Source: Leptolyngbya ohadii IS1 (GTDB lineage: Bacteria; Cyanobacteriota; Cyanobacteriia; Elainellales; Elainellaceae). Taken from it: a DNA stretch of 64,000 nt. Below are positions 1-7,497 of the stretch, piece after piece. The notes beneath the pieces are model-generated. The model saw nothing but the letters and a program-made list of their open reading frames with translations, was not told where the DNA came from and did no database searches. A program made the position numbers and the translations under genes. Each line of letters starts with the position of its first letter. Positions within the stretch are counted from its first letter, which is position 1. The stretch is taken from positions 2,633,080 to 2,697,079 of the forward strand of contig NZ_NKFP01000006.1 of assembly GCF_002215035.1 (NCBI RefSeq), written 5' to 3'.

Positions 1-2
1 CC

Positions 3-215
3 ACTGTTGACAATAACCCTACCGAAATCAAGCTCTATCAGCATTGCCCTTGCCTAAAATCTTCCTGCACGAATGGTTCCTTCCCACGTCTTGGCGAACC
101 CAAGCCAGTGCGATTCGTTGAGGGGAATTTTAAGAGCAGCAATATTCCTCCGTTTCTATGTCGCCTGAACTGCCTGAGAAATCTGCTAAAACTCAGCCTG
201 ATACTCGCTCTGTAA
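3..215 (+). CDS. Possible C-terminus of an upstream phage protein (partial)
   Basis: One frame is open from the left edge to a TAA at 213-215. It encodes about 70 residues, including a cysteine cluster (CPCLKSSC) that could bind a metal. It overlaps the following gene by 58 bases in another frame, which counts against it. I do not recognise the protein. It is included only because the frame is open from the edge. Confidence 0.25.
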   Translation, partial: TVDNNPTEIKLYQHCPCLKSSCTNGSFPRLGEPKPVRFVEGNFKSSNIPPFLCRLNCLRNLLKLSLILAL

Positions 216-412
216 AAGTAGGGTCGTGGGCGTTCGCGCTGATTTGTTCGTTATTTTTGGCATACCAATGCTGGAGCCATGAGCGGCGTGGAGAAACGGT
301 TAGTGCGATCGTCTGGATGCCCTGCATCCTGTTTATCGGCACTGCATTCGGCGTAAACATTGAGCCATCAGAAATTGCATCTGCGCTAGGAATTGGCACC
401 CGTGGAAATTAG
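158..412 (+). CDS. Small two-TM membrane protein, possible holin-like
   Basis: This 84-residue protein has a polar N-terminus of about 21 residues and two hydrophobic segments (about residues 22-41 and 48-66), with a short charged turn containing RRGE between them. Size and topology fit a small phage inner-membrane protein such as a holin, but there is no recognisable endolysin next to it, so the role is inference. The start at 158 has no strong Shine-Dalgarno. The next gene begins two bases after its stop, which suggests translational coupling. Confidence 0.5.
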   Translation: MSPELPEKSAKTQPDTRSVKVGSWAFALICSLFLAYQCWSHERRGETVSAIVWMPCILFIGTAFGVNIEPSEIASALGIGTRGN

Positions 413-414
413 CT

Positions 415-1104
415 GTGAGCGCATCCCAATGGATCAGAAGTTTTTTAGATTGGCTGAAGTCGATGCTGGGTCGGACACCCAGGACATCAGCGACCACAGT
501 GCTGGGAGAATGGCACAGCAAGCGAGTATCTGTGTTTCGGATTCGCAACGATTCGATTCCAGGCTGCTGCGAGTTTTGGAAGGTAGATCACCATCATGAA
601 GAAGCCACTTTCTGGATCTGCTGCATCAACCTCGCCCAGCTCCGAGCCGACCTCGCCGAACTTGGAACTAATCCAGGCGCTTTCCTCCGAACTCACCACC
701 GGGGAATGGCTCATGATCTCCAGTCCCAATTGGAAGCGCAAAACCAATACCTTGCATCGCATTACTGGATCTGTGGCATCAGTCGCCCCTATGCCGGGAT
801 TGACCCGAAGGGCAGGCACTACAGGTCGTTTCGCAATTGTCACCTTACTTTGCTGGCTGGCGATTTCCAAGGCATTGCCGATTCCTATGCAGGCGATCGC
901 TATATTCGGCGGTTTGCGCGAGAAGTGGCATCCCGGATCGCCAACTGTGAATTTAGGGAGTACCGTTCTGCCGCGACCTGGGTTGCTGCAATAAAGACGA
1001 TTGACTGGGTGAGATGGCTGGAAGGGATGGCACAGGGCAAGGATGGCATCGACCTACATCATCGGCTGCAAGTGCGAAAGCCAAAGAAGTATCGCTCAGT
1101 CTGA
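415..1104 (+). CDS. Hypothetical prophage protein, 229 aa
   Basis: A 229-residue protein with a GTG start at 415, just after the preceding stop, so the two genes look like one transcript. The N-terminus is basic and amphipathic, the middle is rich in Cys, Trp and His, and the C-terminus carries a Trp-rich helix (WVAAIKTIDWVRWLEG) and a basic tail. I recognise no family. A second frame, open at 596-994, is inside this gene and looks like a shadow. The gene converges with the leftward gene ending at 1096, overlapping it by nine bases, so this is a boundary between two oppositely transcribed modules. Confidence 0.55.
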   Translation: MSASQWIRSFLDWLKSMLGRTPRTSATTVLGEWHSKRVSVFRIRNDSIPGCCEFWKVDHHHEEATFWICCINLAQLRADLAELGTNPGAFLRTHHRGMAHDLQSQLEAQNQYLASHYWICGISRPYAGIDPKGRHYRSFRNCHLTLLAGDFQGIADSYAGDRYIRRFAREVASRIANCEFREYRSAATWVAAIKTIDWVRWLEGMAQGKDGIDLHHRLQVRKPKKYRSV

Positions 1105-1791
1105 AATCGCCTCTTCCACCTCTTGCATCAAGTCTGTTGGTAGGTAAGGCAGGCAGCGGGAGAGCAGGTCTTTGAATGTCTGAACCTGCTGTTTGTAATC
1201 CGGCTTCGGCTTCGGCGTGGGAGCTGGTGCAGCTTCCACCACTTCCACCTCCCCGGCTAAGAAGGGATAAGATTCGCCGCTGGGTAGTTTGGCGTACACC
1301 AATGCGCCGGAGTTCTCGGTTTTCTGGACTTCCAGCTCTGCTCCGGTGTGCTGGCTGCCTGTCACTCGAATTTTGCTGCCTGGGGCGATCGCCGCTCTCT
1401 GGGTCACGCGCTCCACTGCGGACTGCACAGCAGCAGCGGTAGGGCTGGGCGATTGGCTCAAGGCATTCACCCAGGCTTCTCTCTGTTGTTCAGGCTCTAG
1501 AGGTGTTAAGGGGCGACACTGCCGTTCACTCCCTGGCAGTTTTTGTAAACCATTGGTTGACAAATTCTCGACGACTGCTGAAGCATCAATCAGTTGGGCA
1601 GCTCGCTGGCGACTGAATCCCCATCGATCGCCACAGTAGGCTTCAAATGTGTCGTAGTTGGCTCGATACAGCTTCCGATCGCGAATCTGGGCTAATGCCT
1701 GCCCCACTTCGTAGAAGGCTCCGGTGATGCGATCTTCAAGCTGATGCAGGTCGATTTGCTCGGCAGCGGTCAATACGTCGATGGTTAGCAT
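1096..1791 (-). CDS. ParB-N-like DNA-binding protein, plasmid/phage type
   Basis: About 231 residues. The N-terminal half has the pattern 'EVGQALAQIRDRKLYR...TFEAYCGDRWGFSRQRAAQLI', typical of a helix-turn-helix segment found in many cyanobacterial plasmid and phage proteins. A Pro/Ala/Lys linker precedes a C-terminal helical tail ending in LMQEVEEAI. I chose the ATG at 1791 because a GGAG lies about seven bases upstream and it overlaps the sigma-factor stop (1785) by seven bases, indicating coupling; an upstream start at 1857 would lie well inside the sigma gene. The role is probably regulatory DNA binding together with the sigma factor; this is inference. Confidence 0.6.
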   Translation of the reverse strand: MLTIDVLTAAEQIDLHQLEDRITGAFYEVGQALAQIRDRKLYRANYDTFEAYCGDRWGFSRQRAAQLIDASAVVENLSTNGLQKLPGSERQCRPLTPLEPEQQREAWVNALSQSPSPTAAAVQSAVERVTQRAAIAPGSKIRVTGSQHTGAELEVQKTENSGALVYAKLPSGESYPFLAGEVEVVEAAPAPTPKPKPDYKQQVQTFKDLLSRCLPYLPTDLMQEVEEAISD

Positions 1792-2537
1792 GGGATACTC
1801 CGGAGTTGGCTTAATGCGTCGGTGAGCAGAGTTTGAAGTTGAGCAGGAGTGAGACAATGCCGTTTGGCAATGGCAGCATCAGGCAGGCATCCCCAGAATT
1901 TTTCGATCAGGCACTCCTGGGCGAGCTGCGGCAGTTGGGCGATTGCCTGGAGCGTGGCAGCTCGGATAGCTTCCCGTTCTTCGGCTTCCTCCAGGTTTTG
2001 AGCGTGTGGGTCTGCCACTTGAATCGCGTCGTCGTCATCCAGGCTGGCTAAAGGTTTGTGTTGCGTGGCGTGGGCGATCGCCTGCCAGGTGCCCCGGTCG
2101 ATGCCCATTCCAGTGGTGGCAATCTCGTCCAGCTCGATCAGTCGATTGCCTTGCTTGGCTAGCTTTTGCTGAATGGCTCTGGCTTCATCGGATTTCTCCT
2201 GCCATCGGCGGGGAGATTTGATGAGGTGCTTGTGATCCCTCAAATGGTGCTTTATCGCACCTTCACAAAAGGGAACGATGTAGGAGGAAAAGGCAACGCC
2301 TTTGGATGGATCGAAGCTCTGAATGCCTTTGAGCATCCCCAGGATGGCGAGCTGATGCAAGTCTTCAAAGGGTTCATTACACCGCTGCTGCATCTTGCGG
2401 GCGGCTTTGCGGGCGAGTCCATCGTTGCTAATGGCGATTTGGTTTCGCAGCTTGATCAGGGTTCGATCGTCGCAATCTCCACTGATTCGCCTGCGATAGT
2501 ACGCCCAGATCTGTTCGGCACGGTGATGGGCATTCAT
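1785..2537 (-). CDS. Prophage sigma-70 family RNA polymerase sigma factor
   Basis: A 250-residue protein. Residues about 55-100 match sigma region 2 (core binding and -10 recognition): DLHQLAILGMLKGIQSF, then FDPSKG and FSSYIVPFCEGAIKHHLRD. A region-3-like part follows (LIELDEIA, residues about 130-145), and an acidic linker leads to a short region-4-like helical C-terminus. The size is that of a minimal SigB/F/28-type factor rather than a housekeeping one. It is transcribed divergently from the integrase and coupled to the downstream DNA-binding gene. By analogy with phage-encoded sigma factors it probably redirects host polymerase to late phage promoters; no target motif is proven here. Confidence 0.85.
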   Translation of the reverse strand: MNAHHRAEQIWAYYRRRISGDCDDRTLIKLRNQIAISNDGLARKAARKMQQRCNEPFEDLHQLAILGMLKGIQSFDPSKGVAFSSYIVPFCEGAIKHHLRDHKHLIKSPRRWQEKSDEARAIQQKLAKQGNRLIELDEIATTGMGIDRGTWQAIAHATQHKPLASLDDDDAIQVADPHAQNLEEAEEREAIRAATLQAIAQLPQLAQECLIEKFWGCLPDAAIAKRHCLTPAQLQTLLTDALSQLRSIPC

Positions 2538-2769
2538 GAATTTAAAGATAGGTTCGGCTTCTATCAGTTTTTGGTAGAAGTTTCTTTTTCACTTCATGAG
2601 TCTCACCGATTTTGAGATGAGTCTTGCAGGATTGAAGGGCGTTTGTCCTGAGGCGATCGGGTGTATTAGTGTGATAATCGGCACCACATTTGGCTAACGA
2701 AAATCGTCATTATCAGATTCGTCGCAGCCGGGAACGCTCCTGCAAGTTAGGAGAATTGACCCTGCATAC
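2538..2769. promoter_or_regulatory. Divergent control region between sigma factor and integrase
   Basis: A 232-bp gap between two divergent genes. It holds an imperfect dyad at about 2596-2622 (TGAGTCTCA then TTGAGATGAG), an AT-rich stretch near 2670, and an AGGAGA at 2747-2752 that is too far (17 bases) from the integrase ATG at 2770 to be an ideal ribosome site. No convincing -35/-10 pair can be assigned by eye. It probably contains both promoters. Confidence 0.4.
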
Positions 2770-3732
2770 ATGGATGCAAGCATACAAGCTGCCAGTCTGC
2801 GAGACGTTTTTAAGGTTCAGCAGCGAGACATCATCGCTGAACTGCTGGCAGACAAACGATCGCACAATACCCGTCGCGCTTACGCTCGCGACCTGAAGGA
2901 TTTTTTCGGCTCGATTACCGAAGGACTAGAACCCTCCCCCCAACTGGTGAGCGAATTCCTGAAGCTGGAGCGGTTCACGGCGATCGCGATGGTGTTGAAC
3001 TACAAGCAGGAGCTAATTGCCAAGGGTCTGGCAGAAGCGACGGTGAATCGGCGGTTGGCGGCAATCAAGTCGCTGGTGAAATATGCCCAGAAGATTGGCA
3101 AGTGTGAATGGAGCCTGGAGGAGATTGAAGGCGAACGGGTGCAAGGCTACCGGGACACATCGGGAGTCGATGTGGAGAGCTATCGCAAGATTTTGGCAGC
3201 GGTCGATCGCTCTACCTTTGCCGGGAAGCGCAACTATGCCCTGCTGCTCTTGCTCTGGTCAAATGTGCTTCGGCGGGGTGAGGTGGTAAAGCTGAACTGC
3301 TGTGATTTTGAGCCGGGAGAAGCGCGGCTGCGAATCTATGGGAAAGGGAGGGGAACCCAGGCGGAATGGGTGAGCCTGAGCGCAGCGGTGGTGATGGCGA
3401 TCGAAGAATGGCTGTCTACTCGTGGGAGCTGCAAACCTGAGGAGCCGCTATTCATTGCCCTGGATCGGGTTCATTGGGGGCATCGCCTCACCGGAGATGG
3501 AATCTACAATTTGGTAAAAGAGGCGGCGATCGCGGCTGGGATTGGCAAGCACATGAGTCCCCACCGGATTCGGCATTCTGGCATCACTGAAGCCCTGAAC
3601 CTGACGGATGGAGACGTGCGAGCAGTGCAAAAGCTTTCCAGGCACAAGAATATCCAAACCCTGCTCCTCTACGATGATTCACGGCGCAATATGCAGAAGG
3701 ATATCAGTGAAAAGCTGACTGATGCTCTTTAG
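2770..3732 (+). CDS. int: Tyrosine-type site-specific integrase
   Basis: A 320-residue phage integrase. A SAM-like core-binding domain (residues about 15-105: NTRRAYARDLKDFF, TVNRRLAAIKSLVKYA) is followed by the catalytic domain with Arg in NVLRRGEV, Lys in IYGKGRG, the HxxR box in HRIRHSG, His in LSRHKN and the nucleophilic Tyr in TLLLYDD. All catalytic residues are present, so it should be active. It would recombine attP with a bacterial tRNA-Val; the right junction is at 32592-32633. The start at 2770 is the only ATG giving a full domain. A neighbouring TTG lies in another frame. Confidence 0.93.
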   Translation: MDASIQAASLRDVFKVQQRDIIAELLADKRSHNTRRAYARDLKDFFGSITEGLEPSPQLVSEFLKLERFTAIAMVLNYKQELIAKGLAEATVNRRLAAIKSLVKYAQKIGKCEWSLEEIEGERVQGYRDTSGVDVESYRKILAAVDRSTFAGKRNYALLLLLWSNVLRRGEVVKLNCCDFEPGEARLRIYGKGRGTQAEWVSLSAAVVMAIEEWLSTRGSCKPEEPLFIALDRVHWGHRLTGDGIYNLVKEAAIAAGIGKHMSPHRIRHSGITEALNLTDGDVRAVQKLSRHKNIQTLLLYDDSRRNMQKDISEKLTDAL

Positions 3733-3752
3733 AAAATATCCAGCCTTGCCTG

Positions 3753-3782
3753 TTGACATGTGCCCTAACTAGGGAATATGAT
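3753..3782 (+). promoter_or_regulatory. Sigma-70 promoter with palindrome in the spacer
   Basis: TTGACA at 3753-3758 and TATGAT at 3777-3782 are separated by 18 bases, a near-consensus housekeeping promoter. The spacer contains a perfect inverted repeat CCCTA-AC-TAGGG (3763-3774), placed where a bound repressor would block polymerase. It drives the 3847-4689 operon. That the palindrome is an operator is inference. Confidence 0.75.
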
Positions 3783-3846
3783 AAAAGGTATCGAAGGGCG
3801 AGGGATGCGACCCCAAGCCCAAACAGTAACCAAGGAGTAAATGACA

Positions 3847-4143
3847 ATGGCTACCAGCAAAACTCTACTTCAAATTCTGACAGGCGGCATTAGCTACGAC
3901 CAATCCTGGGCTATTTATGCGGAGCGCATTAACGGCGAATTTAAGCCCGAATCGCCTGCCCGATTTGGTCAGCGAATCTTTGAAAATGGCGGCGTTAACG
4001 ACGATTGTGAAATCTTCACAGTCAACGATCAGGCGGTTGAATTTATTAACTGCTATACCGAGGGCGATGATGATTTTCTAGAGGAAGCCGCTCTTGAACT
4101 CATCCAGCACGAAAACGACAACTACCAGGAGCGTATTGCGTAA
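3847..4143 (+). CDS. Small acidic early prophage protein
   Basis: A 98-residue acidic protein starting MATSKTLLQI. I chose the ATG at 3847 over 3841 because AAGGAG at 3834-3839 gives proper spacing to 3847 and is too close to 3841. It has no signal peptide or membrane segment; the C-terminal part is strongly acidic (EGDDDFLEEAALELIQHEND). I do not recognise the family. It is the first gene behind a strong regulated promoter and overlaps the next gene by one base (TAATG), so it belongs to a three-gene early operon. Small acidic phage proteins often act as inhibitors or DNA mimics, but nothing here shows that. Confidence 0.7.
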   Translation: MATSKTLLQILTGGISYDQSWAIYAERINGEFKPESPARFGQRIFENGGVNDDCEIFTVNDQAVEFINCYTEGDDDFLEEAALELIQHENDNYQERIA

Positions 4144-4532
4144 TGCAAGAATCGACCGCTCAAAACCTCCGAGCGGTCGCCCCTAAAATCCTCTCCGGTG
4201 AAATCAAGAAGGATGCTCCCTTCACGCCGGAAGTGGTTAAACGGGCGATCGACATCCTGGAAGTCCTGCGAGATGGGCAATGGCATACAGCAACAGAAAT
4301 TGCACAGAGTTTAGATATCGGGGCGAAATATGCCCGTGATGTATTGAGAGTTTGCGCTGAAGCCTGGGAGCTGGAGTCTCACAGGCGAAATGGCTGGCGT
4401 TCAGGGCTAACCTTTTGCCCCAGTTGCAAAAGCGTTTATTACGTGGATGACGAAGGCGACCATTTTTACCACGAATGCGATCGCTGTGGATGGCACCAAT
4501 TGAGGAAAAGCAATGACGTACAGATCCCGTGA
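4143..4532 (+). CDS. Winged-helix protein with C-terminal zinc ribbon
   Basis: A 129-residue protein. Residues about 30-80 look like a winged helix (VVKRAIDILEVLRDGQWHTA, TEIAQSLDIGAKYARDVLRV). Residues about 91-120 form a zinc ribbon with two Cys pairs, CPSC and CDRCG. The combination suggests a transcriptional regulator or a protein that processes DNA ends; the first seems more likely. It starts on the last base of the preceding stop codon, so it is translationally coupled. It could bind the CCCTA/TAGGG palindrome in the operon promoter; this is inference. Confidence 0.75.
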   Translation: MQESTAQNLRAVAPKILSGEIKKDAPFTPEVVKRAIDILEVLRDGQWHTATEIAQSLDIGAKYARDVLRVCAEAWELESHRRNGWRSGLTFCPSCKSVYYVDDEGDHFYHECDRCGWHQLRKSNDVQIP

Positions 4533-4689
4533 TGGACTCCTGTGGGAGGCAGAGCAATTATTAGGCGTGAAGCTTGAGAAGGTGGATGATTTGCGCCCTC
4601 ACCTGCCTGGGGAGCTGCGCGATAACCTGGGGACGAACAAACGATTACAGGAAGCGGTTGAGTGGCTGAAATCTCAAAAATTGCAATAA
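4513..4689 (+). CDS. Short conserved-looking protein, 58 aa
   Basis: ATG at 4513 to TAA at 4687-4689 gives 58 residues beginning MTYRSRDGLLWEAEQLL and ending EWLKSQKLQ. A GAGG at 4502-4505 provides a Shine-Dalgarno at good distance, and the gene overlaps the end of the winged-helix gene, as expected in a compact phage operon. It is predicted to be helical and charged, with no membrane segment. I do not recognise it. Confidence 0.55.
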   Translation: MTYRSRDGLLWEAEQLLGVKLEKVDDLRPHLPGELRDNLGTNKRLQEAVEWLKSQKLQ

Positions 4690-4761
4690 ACGGCAGAATG
4701 CGGGTTCCAGACTCGATCGTTTGAACTACAATTAGCCTGAAACCTTTGACAGGCGATGATT

Positions 4762-5037
4762 ATGAACAAAGGCGAACTGGTAGACAAAATTGCCGAAAAA
4801 GCAAGCGTCACCAAAAAGGAAGCGGATGCCGTTCTGACGGCTGCGATCGACTCCATCATGGAAGCCGTGGCAGAAGGCGACAAAGTGACCCTGGTGGGCT
4901 TTGGTTCTTTCGAGCCACGCAAGCGGCAGGCACGGGAAGGGCGCAACCCTAAGACGGGCGAGGCGATGACAATACCTGAAACGACCGCCCCTGCATTTTC
5001 GGCTGGGAAAATGTTCAAGGAAAAAGTTTCGCAGTAG
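4762..5037 (+). CDS. hup: HU-family DNA-binding protein
   Basis: A 91-residue HU/IHF-family protein, full length. It shows the N-terminal dimerisation helices (MNKGELVDKIAEKASVTKKE), the VTLVGFGSFEPRKRQAREGRN turn and DNA-binding arm, and the PAFSAGKMFKEKV C-terminus, all typical of HU. The second ATG (4762) matches the usual HU start; an ATG two codons earlier (4756) is possible. It has its own transcription unit, ending in a terminator at 5068-5090. In a prophage it may assist integration, packaging or transcription architecture, but a chromosomal-type HU function is equally possible. Confidence 0.92.
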   Translation: MNKGELVDKIAEKASVTKKEADAVLTAAIDSIMEAVAEGDKVTLVGFGSFEPRKRQAREGRNPKTGEAMTIPETTAPAFSAGKMFKEKVSQ

Positions 5038-5067
5038 ACCAGACAGCTCCTTAATGATTCACCATCT

Positions 5068-5090
5068 ACGCTCCGTGAGGGGCGTTTTTT
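5068..5090 (+). terminator. Rho-independent terminator after HU
   Basis: A seven-base-pair stem (ACGCTCC, loop GTGA, GGGGCGT) is followed directly by a T run. It lies 30 bases after the HU stop, in the right orientation. Confidence 0.85.
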
Positions 5091-5325
5091 ATTTACTACT
5101 ATCAGTCCCGAATCGGCTCACTATCTTTTCAGCAGGAGCGGGTTGTGTGGCGGTATCTGTCCACCCTTCCCTGCCTTCTGTCTGCCGCTGCTGGGCTGGG
5201 TTGAGTGCGGTGGGAATGAATTCAAGCTGCTGATATTTGGGCTTTACTGGCATGGCTCGCACTGGCAAACGTCGGGCTTAGGATGCCCGATTCGGGAACC
5301 ATGAGGGCAGTTCCAGCAGCCTGCC
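5091..5325. other. Gap before the ParB/radical SAM operon
   Basis: About 235 bases with no credible gene on either strand. It must hold the promoter for the operon that starts at 5326, but I see no clear -35/-10 pair. A GC-rich part near 5280-5320 precedes the start codon and lacks a good Shine-Dalgarno. Confidence 0.5.
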
Positions 5326-5994
5326 ATGCCTCAAATCAAGATTCAGCAAATCCAGACCGATCAGCTCAATCCCTACTCCAACAACATCAAGCAGCATCCA
5401 CCAGAGCAAATCGAAAAGATTGTGCGCTCAATTGCTGAGTTTGGCTTCACTGTGCCAATTCTGGTGGATGGCAATTTTGAGGTCATCGCGGGTCACGGAC
5501 GACTGGAAGCGGCGAAACAGATGCACCTCAAGTCTGTGCCCTGCATTGTGCGAGATGACCTTTCGGCTGCTCAGGTTAAAGCACTGCGAATCGCTGATAA
5601 CCGCATCGCTGACGATGGAGCCTGGGACGAAGCCGCATTGATGGCGGAACTGGCAGAACTGGCAGAACTGGAATATGACCTGACGCTGACGGGCTGGGAC
5701 GAAGCTGACCTGACAGCGTTCGATGAGCCAGAAACCGAATATCAGGAACGGCAGACGATCGGCACTGCTCCGCGAATGCCTGCAATCGAGCGGCAGACCG
5801 ACGATGAGCCGGACGGCGATGATCTGGCAGACGAGCCACCAGAGCAGCCAGCTCCCCCACCAGCAGGCGATAAATACCCCCTGTCGATCGTTCTCAGTTC
5901 GGGCGAACTGAAGGAATGGAAGGCTTTTAAGGAATCGATTGATGAACGGCAGGACAAGACAGCATTTCTGAAATTGATGAGGGGAGAAGTATGA
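5326..5994 (+). CDS. ParB/sulfiredoxin-fold (ParB-N) phage protein
   Basis: A 222-residue protein. Residues about 10-90 match the ParB N-terminal fold: LNPYSNNIKQHPPEQIEKIV, the box VIAGHGRLEAAKQM (equivalent to the GERR nucleotide-binding loop, with GHGR), VPCIVRDDLS and KALRIADNRIAD. The C-terminal 90 residues are an acidic, Pro-rich tail ending in a helical segment (ELKEWKAFKESIDERQDKTAF). Phage ParB-N proteins usually sit near terminase or DNA-modification genes and lack the centromere-binding half of chromosomal ParB, as here. It overlaps the radical SAM gene by four bases, so the two are made together. The activity (nucleotide hydrolysis, nuclease or DNA modification) cannot be decided from sequence. 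Confidence 0.88.
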   Translation: MPQIKIQQIQTDQLNPYSNNIKQHPPEQIEKIVRSIAEFGFTVPILVDGNFEVIAGHGRLEAAKQMHLKSVPCIVRDDLSAAQVKALRIADNRIADDGAWDEAALMAELAELAELEYDLTLTGWDEADLTAFDEPETEYQERQTIGTAPRMPAIERQTDDEPDGDDLADEPPEQPAPPPAGDKYPLSIVLSSGELKEWKAFKESIDERQDKTAFLKLMRGEV

Positions 5995-7253
5995 CAGAGA
6001 GTTCTTTGGGCGTGTACTGGGGCGGTTTCCTACTTAATTCGATGGCTCCGGTCGAAGTCCACCTTAATGCCTGTAGTCACCAGTGCGGATATTGTTTTGC
6101 CCTCCTAAATGACCCCGATCGCCGTGCCAACGCTAAGCAGATCTTCAGTCTCCTGTCCGAACTCTGGCAGCAAAACGACAAAGGCGAGTGGAAACGATCG
6201 AGCTATGCCGCCCATTTGCTCAGAGAAGGCTACCCAGTCGTCATCTCGAACCGAGTAGACCCGCTCGCAGCGAATAATGTATCGATCTCCCTGCCACTCA
6301 TCGAAACCCTGACAGCGATGGGCATTCCGGTCAATGTTTTGACCAAGTTCGGCAAGCGCAAGGATGTAGAGCAGCTATTTGATACGCTCGATCGTCCTAC
6401 TGGGTTCTACGTCTCCCTTGCCAGCCTCAACCCTGACATCATCCGCAAATGTGAACCCGGCGCACCCTTGCCAGAAGAACGGCTGCAATTCATCCAGGAA
6501 GCTGTGAGCCGTGGTCATGCGGTATCGGTTGGCATCAACCCGATCGTCCCCGGCTGGATTGATGATCCGGTGGCTATAGCCAAAGCGGTGAAGGACGCAG
6601 GAGCCAGCGGCATCCAGCTCGGCAAGTTGCATTTCTCGAAGAAACAGCTTGAGAATATGCCTGCCAGAGATAGGGCGGCATTGGGAGAGGCGGCAATCGC
6701 CTCCGGTCTGAAGTCGAAAGCTGACCCGGCTCTGGATGAGCTGTACTCTGCCGTTGTCGAGGCTGTAGCGAGCGTTGGACTCCAGACCTACACCAGCCAG
6801 CAGGGAGAGCGATCGGACGCATTGACGGCGGAATATGGCTGCTATCCGAAGCGGTTTCCGACGATGCAAGAGTTTGTGAACCACTGCCATGACACGCTGA
6901 AAGATGGCGACTTGATTCTCTGGGAAGACTTCCGCGATTTCTTCCTGCCTCGCCTGCCGGAGGGTGAGTGGGGATTGCGTGACCACCTGAACGCGATCGC
7001 CGCTCAAAACTCGCTCAATGGGCTGTACATTCCGCAACGCATGACTTATCACGAATTGCTGTGGCACGTCTGGCAGCACACGGGAACGATCGTGTGTCCT
7101 GCGAACGTGGAGTGCTTCGCCTGGGCGGGTGACCCAATTCCCGGCAAAAGGAATTCTTGGATACGGGTAGAAGATGCAAATCAGATGCCCATCCTTGTAT
7201 TCAAGCCAGGAGGCACCAATGGACAGGCATACACTGCCGAACATCAACTATGA
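5991..7253 (+). CDS. Prophage-encoded radical SAM enzyme
   Basis: A 420-residue protein. The motif CSHQCGYC (residues 28-35, CxxxCxxC) binds a [4Fe-4S] cluster that cleaves S-adenosylmethionine. The following core has the alternating strand/helix pattern of a partial TIM barrel, with VVISNRVDPL, IPVNVLTKFGKR, FYVSLASLNPD and VSVGINPIVPGW strands resembling the spore-photoproduct-lyase / Rv2578c branch. The C-terminal 140 residues form an extra domain with Trp- and His-rich segments (YHELLWHVWQH, ECFAWAGDPIPG). It overlaps ParB-N by four bases, and the first small Gly-rich gene starts inside its 3' end. The substrate is unknown; DNA/RNA or the downstream small proteins are candidates. Confidence 0.85.
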   Translation: MTESSLGVYWGGFLLNSMAPVEVHLNACSHQCGYCFALLNDPDRRANAKQIFSLLSELWQQNDKGEWKRSSYAAHLLREGYPVVISNRVDPLAANNVSISLPLIETLTAMGIPVNVLTKFGKRKDVEQLFDTLDRPTGFYVSLASLNPDIIRKCEPGAPLPEERLQFIQEAVSRGHAVSVGINPIVPGWIDDPVAIAKAVKDAGASGIQLGKLHFSKKQLENMPARDRAALGEAAIASGLKSKADPALDELYSAVVEAVASVGLQTYTSQQGERSDALTAEYGCYPKRFPTMQEFVNHCHDTLKDGDLILWEDFRDFFLPRLPEGEWGLRDHLNAIAAQNSLNGLYIPQRMTYHELLWHVWQHTGTIVCPANVECFAWAGDPIPGKRNSWIRVEDANQMPILVFKPGGTNGQAYTAEHQL

Positions 7254-7485
7254 CGAACTGGAGCAATGCGGTCGAGGGAAGGGAGGTAAAGCAGGCGGGA
7301 GTAAAGGTGGCTCACGCTCGATCGGAAGCCAGATGAGAGACATGAACTTTGCTGAAGGTGGGCGATCGCAGCGACTACGAGAGGAAAGAGCGGCATTCGG
7401 TCAATACGCCGGACTTGCTTCGATGTATGGTGATGCCACCCTACGCCGCCGCTCTCCGAATACATCTAGGCTACGGCTGGGCTAA
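7219..7485 (+). CDS. Tandem small Gly/Lys-rich single-Cys protein, copy 1
   Basis: An 88-residue basic protein. The start at 7219 follows AGGAGG at 7208-7213, a strong Shine-Dalgarno, and lies inside the end of the radical SAM gene. Residues about 6-32 (LPNINYDELEQCGRGKGGKA, then GGSKGGSR) are nearly identical to the N-terminus of the next gene; the rest is Arg-rich and diverged. There is one cysteine, inside the conserved block. A conserved N-terminal block, a variable C-terminus and radical SAM proximity resemble the arrangement of modified-peptide precursors, but a DNA-binding packaging protein is also possible. I know no described family. Confidence 0.75.
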   Translation: MDRHTLPNINYDELEQCGRGKGGKAGGSKGGSRSIGSQMRDMNFAEGGRSQRLREERAAFGQYAGLASMYGDATLRRRSPNTSRLRLG

Positions 7486-7497
7486 GAGGGAAAAACA

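Noticed and set aside
596-994. A 132-aa protein
   Set aside because: It is nested in the longer gene 415-1104 in another frame and is composed of Ser/Pro/Leu-rich shadow sequence.
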